This document shows positions 60,622 through 64,000 of a stretch of 64,000 nucleotides of DNA, piece after piece (position 1 is the first letter of the stretch; each line of letters opens with the position of its first letter). Made by a program: the position numbers and the translations under genes. The DNA is from Megalonaias nervosa (Eukaryota > Mollusca > Bivalvia > Unionida > Unionidae). A model generated the notes under the pieces. It was not told the DNA's origin. It worked only from the letters and a program-made list of their open reading frames with translations, and did no database searches. The stretch spans positions 62,001 to 126,000 of the forward strand of contig JAECUM010003680.1 in NCBI GenBank assembly GCA_016617855.1. The letters run 5' to 3'.

Positions 60622-60718
60622 ATGTTTTTGACACGTGCTCTTGAAAAGATCCTTACCGATAAGGAAATCAAGAAGGCCCATCACTCGCAGTTGAAGAAAG
60701 CTTGTGAGGTGGCACTTG
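60622..60718 (+). CDS. ARFGEF: First coding exon of ARFGEF1/2 (BIG1/BIG2)
   Basis: The ATG at 60622 has an in-frame TGA 15 bp before it. The exon encodes [20 protein letters not shown] then [11 protein letters not shown], the hallmark N-terminus of the brefeldin-A-inhibited guanine exchange factors, slightly shorter than the vertebrate start. It ends at the GTAAGC donor (60719), phase 1. The protein activates class I ARFs at the trans-Golgi and recycling endosomes. The following exon is not in the window. The sequence cannot tell whether this is BIG1 or BIG2; invertebrates often have a single copy. Confidence 0.88.
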
Positions 60719-63700
60719 GTAAGCAGTCAGTCTATACAAAAAAAGCAAAGCAGTCGTAACAGGTTATAAATAGTTGTTGATTTGTGACACTTTCACCTTC
60801 TTTTGCTGGAAAATATAAGAATGTTACAAAAGATAGATATTTTATCGTTATACTGAGTAAATGTCAAATCACAATGAGCATGCAGAGACTGAGGGGTATT
60901 TTAGTTAATGCCCTCATCTTCATTATCACGGATCTTAACAAGATGTTTTTAAATATTATGTACAGTGTAATATGAGCAAAACTGATGCAGGACAAATAAA
61001 ATTTGTGAGTCATTTGTAATACAGAAAGAGGAGCCAACTGAAAAATGTTCATGATTTGTAGACCAAGGTTTTTTCTCTTTTTTTTCCCGACATTACTGGT
61101 CGTATCTCATAATGAAGTTTTCACCCTCGCTAATAATCAATAAATTTATTTCGACTGACCTTTGTGGAAGGTAAGTAAAATTCCTTTTCTTCCAACCCAT
61201 AGCATTAAATCCTTCGGTACGCTCATATTTTTAGTATTAATCTCTGTCAGAACAGAACACCTATGTATGCATCATTTGCTGACCTTTTTTTAAAAATTGT
61301 TGACGCATGCGTGGAAAGCAGCATAACTCAAGGCATGAGTAACACCTGGAAGTTTTCTGGCTAGGACTATATCACTAGGAACTGAATAATGCTTGCAACA
61401 GAACTGAAGTTGCGATGTATCGTTACTCTTGCCATGGGGTGATGCTGCCTTCCACAAATGCATCAGCATTTAAAAAAGGTTTGTAAATGATGTATATGCA
61501 GGTATTCTTTTCTGACAGGGATTAATACTAAAGTTAGTGTTCTGAACGATTTAATACCTTGGGTCAAAAGAAGAGGGTTTTTGCTTACCGTCCGCATACA
61601 AAGGCCAGTCAGAATAAATTTAGTACTTACTTTTGAGCATCCAATAGTTGGAAGTAATTGTAGGGTGAAACTTAATTATGCCCAGCATGGTTGATCTCTG
61701 CTACCAGTCGTGTCAGAAAAAAACCTGTTGGTCTACAGGTCATGGACATATTGTGTTACTTAGTCTATCCATCCATCGATAGATCTTACCTTGGTTAATT
61801 GTTATGTTAAGTTTTTCTGGCATTATTATCTACAGAGTTTGTCCATTCAGATCCAGAGTTATGCAACTTGTTATGTAGATGCATCTTGATGATTACAACA
61901 CCATAATGCCAAAAGTAGGTCATTTTTTACCTTTTCGTGCTTCTTTGACTTTAGTCAAGTTTTGCTGTAAGGTAATTTTTTCTTTCAATATTAGCCAGGG
62001 TCATAACATTGTTTGCAGATGTGTTTGCAGTTCAAGGCCACCCTTTAAAAACAGTAGGTCCCTGTGACAAAAATTTCATATTTATATTTTTTCAGCTGGG
62101 GAGGGGGCAGGGTTGGTTGATTGGATGGTTCAAGTACGTTTGACTGCCAGGTCATTAAAAAATGTTCAGGTGGGATATATGTGTGTATTGAAAATACAAA
62201 AATACCTAATTTATTGAAAGGTATTAAAAAGATATATTTTCAGTAGCGTCTGAAGATTTTCAATTTGATTTCTTTCAGAAAACCTCAAAGTAGACAGCAG
62301 GGAAAACAGGTTTGTATGGTTTCTAAAACAATATAAGTGTGTCCAAAAAATAGGTTTCTTGCTAGGTTTTAATATTATCATCATCATTCATCAAGAATTA
62401 AATACATATTTATGAACCCATACCAAGCCAGTATGCACCCAGATTCACGATAAATGTCAAAATAGTGGCTTTGGTTCATGTGATGATTCAGCTCGTCCAA
62501 ATATTATTGAACTGCCTGACAACATGACACAATTGAATATGGGACTCCAGTTAAATTCCAATAGTACACTGCATATATATATATATCCACACTATTATTT
62601 TCAAGTACAGTCAAACCCGGTTATCTTGATTACGTCGGGGGTGTAAAACAATCGTCGACATAACCAGGTCCCGAGATATCAGGGTTTAGTTGATAAATCT
62701 GCTGCAGAACAATGATTATGCATCTGAAGTACCAAATCTTTAGGAGTTTTATTTCTAAAAACAAATGGTATTTCTAATGCACAATAAAAATAATAATTCA
62801 GTCATGCCTGGTTGGAGAAAATAGAAGATTGGAGGTCTTTTAAATGAGATTAAGTAACAAGTCACATATTTTTACAACAATAAGTTACTGCAACAATGTC
62901 AGTGGTTTAAAGTTGTTTTTATTTCCCTGTGAATAGCCTCATCCCTTTGGTAGCCTCAGCAAGACAGTGATTTTCTCACGCTATCCAAAATCTAGGCCAA
63001 TTGAAGTACATGTACCTGTAGGACTATACTTATTTTTTTTTGAAAGTGTTTTCTTTTGTTAGAGTTGACTTGTGACTAGCAGCAAAATGTAACTGACGAT
63101 TTTTGTGCGTGTAAATCAGTCTTATTTTTTGATCGTCAGCGGTTCCTTTATACCAGTATATGCTGGTTTTTACCGATAAATTTTGCTTTTTTTACCGGAA
63201 AAAGACTGGGCTGTCGGTATTCATGTACCAACAAACTGTAAAATGGGTTTCAAGTCTTTAGAGTTAACTGTCTCAACATCAAATTCTGTATGAAGTCAAC
63301 TTATTCCATTCATACAGTTAGAAGACAACTTATTCCATTCATACAGTTGTAGCCCCATATCCCTCCCATCTTTGATCAGTGATCGTCGGCAAGAACACAG
63401 CTCCAGAAGGAGAGTCAGCTCATCTCTTTGATGGATTGCAAGACTTTGAAATTCAAGATAAAAACAACACAAATGAAAGCACTCTTCTTTCTGTTTCAAA
63501 TTTTAATCCTATCAGTCGCCTTCTGCTTCATTCCGTTTCTGTTGAAGAATATGTAATCATGGCACAGCAATCAGCATTTTCATAAAAAAATACTTGGCGC
63601 TATAAACTTTTTTTACAATACCGTTGGTGCTTTAATTTACTTTTGTTCAGAACAAATTAATAACCAATGGTGGGGGTGGGGGCAGCTTTGTTTGGAGTTT

Positions 63701-64000
63701 TGCGGGTTTTTATTTATAGATTATTGCGAGTCACGTAATCTAGCCATGCTGAAGTTGAAGGCTTTTACGCTCGCATCAAGCATGAAAACACTTTATTACC
63801 GAATTTGTTTTAAATATATTGTGTAAAACAAATTAGGTATTTGTAGCTACATTTAATGATGTTAACCTGATAATTTTCTGAGATATAGATAAGATCAAAT
63901 TTGCGATGCTGTGTTGGACGAACTATATTGTCATGGTGTGGACATGGGATAATGTCCATTTTGAATGCAGCTTATGTAAAGGCCAGAAACGCATGCATTC
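60719..64000. other. ARFGEF intron 1; no further exon recognised
   Basis: AT-rich. It holds a pogo-type terminal sequence (CAGTCAAACCCGGTTATCTT at 62608-62627) and a small tandem duplication at 63298-63348 (CAACTTATTCCATTCATACA twice). The ORF at 63379-63585 has no recognised domain. Confidence 0.6.
62606..62695. mobile_element. Pogo/Tigger-type MITE fragment
   Basis: CAGTCAAACCCGGTTATCTT is the classic terminal sequence of pogo/Tigger elements. A degenerate inverted partner, GACATAACCAGGTCCCGAGA, follows at once. Confidence 0.45.

Noticed and set aside
63379..63585. 68-codon ORF as a second ARFGEF exon
   Set aside because: It does not resemble any part of BIG1/BIG2 and lacks a matching phase-1 acceptor.

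Overview
The window is AT-rich, intron-rich, repeat-dense animal nuclear DNA. tRNA-derived SINEs (one with a TTGGGCAAGGCACTTTA-type core), DIRS remnants, MITE-like foldbacks, a pogo/Tigger remnant and a full-length Polinton/Maverick make a marine invertebrate, most likely a mollusc, the best guess. That taxonomic call is inference.

Layout. Positions 1-17.1 kb hold repeats and unidentified DNA: two decayed DIRS tyrosine-recombinase fragments, several SINEs, a MITE pair, minisatellites, and two weak candidate exons. Positions 17115-33517 are one Polinton (16.4 kb) with 231-bp terminal inverted repeats about 97% identical, flanked by AAAGG on both sides. Positions 33.5-40.2 kb are again repeats. 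Positions 40189-60253 (minus strand) hold a complete seven-exon COP9 signalosome subunit 5 gene (csn5/COPS5, 333 aa, intact JAMM motif) with repeat-filled introns. A divergent first coding exon of an ARFGEF1/2 (BIG1/BIG2) gene starts at 60622 on the plus strand; 368 bp lie between the two start codons and form a likely shared promoter. The rest of the window is BIG intron 1.

The Polinton. The left half carries replication and integration genes: an A32/FtsK-type packaging ATPase (minus), a zinc-finger plus parvovirus-like phospholipase A2 protein (plus), an RVE integrase (plus, interrupted by TAG), a protein-primed-type PolB fused to an SF1 helicase (minus, broken four times), a small Cys-rich protein, a free-standing HNH/NUMOD1 endonuclease, and a 41-aa membrane peptide. 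The centre (about 23.9-25.4 kb) has no gene; it holds a tRNA-like sequence, a long hairpin and a tandem array at the element midpoint. The right half is a tightly packed minus-strand virion cassette. In transcription order it reads: scaffold-like protein, pVI-like minor protein, double-jelly-roll major capsid protein (interrupted by TAG), pX-like protein, adenain protease, phage-like fibre, two-pass membrane protein, penton-like protein. One plus-strand protein of unknown function faces this cassette.

The gene set matches a virus-like element able to replicate, package and mature particles, but this copy is decaying: about half its genes have frameshifts or in-frame stops. Several frameshifts sit in A-runs and could be assembly errors. 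The most unusual features are 15-18 bp palindromes scattered inside the capsid-side coding sequences, the PLA2 protein, the homing-endonuclease-like gene, the PolB-helicase fusion, a helical insert inside the penton-like protein, and TIRs that carry an inverted copy of their own end.
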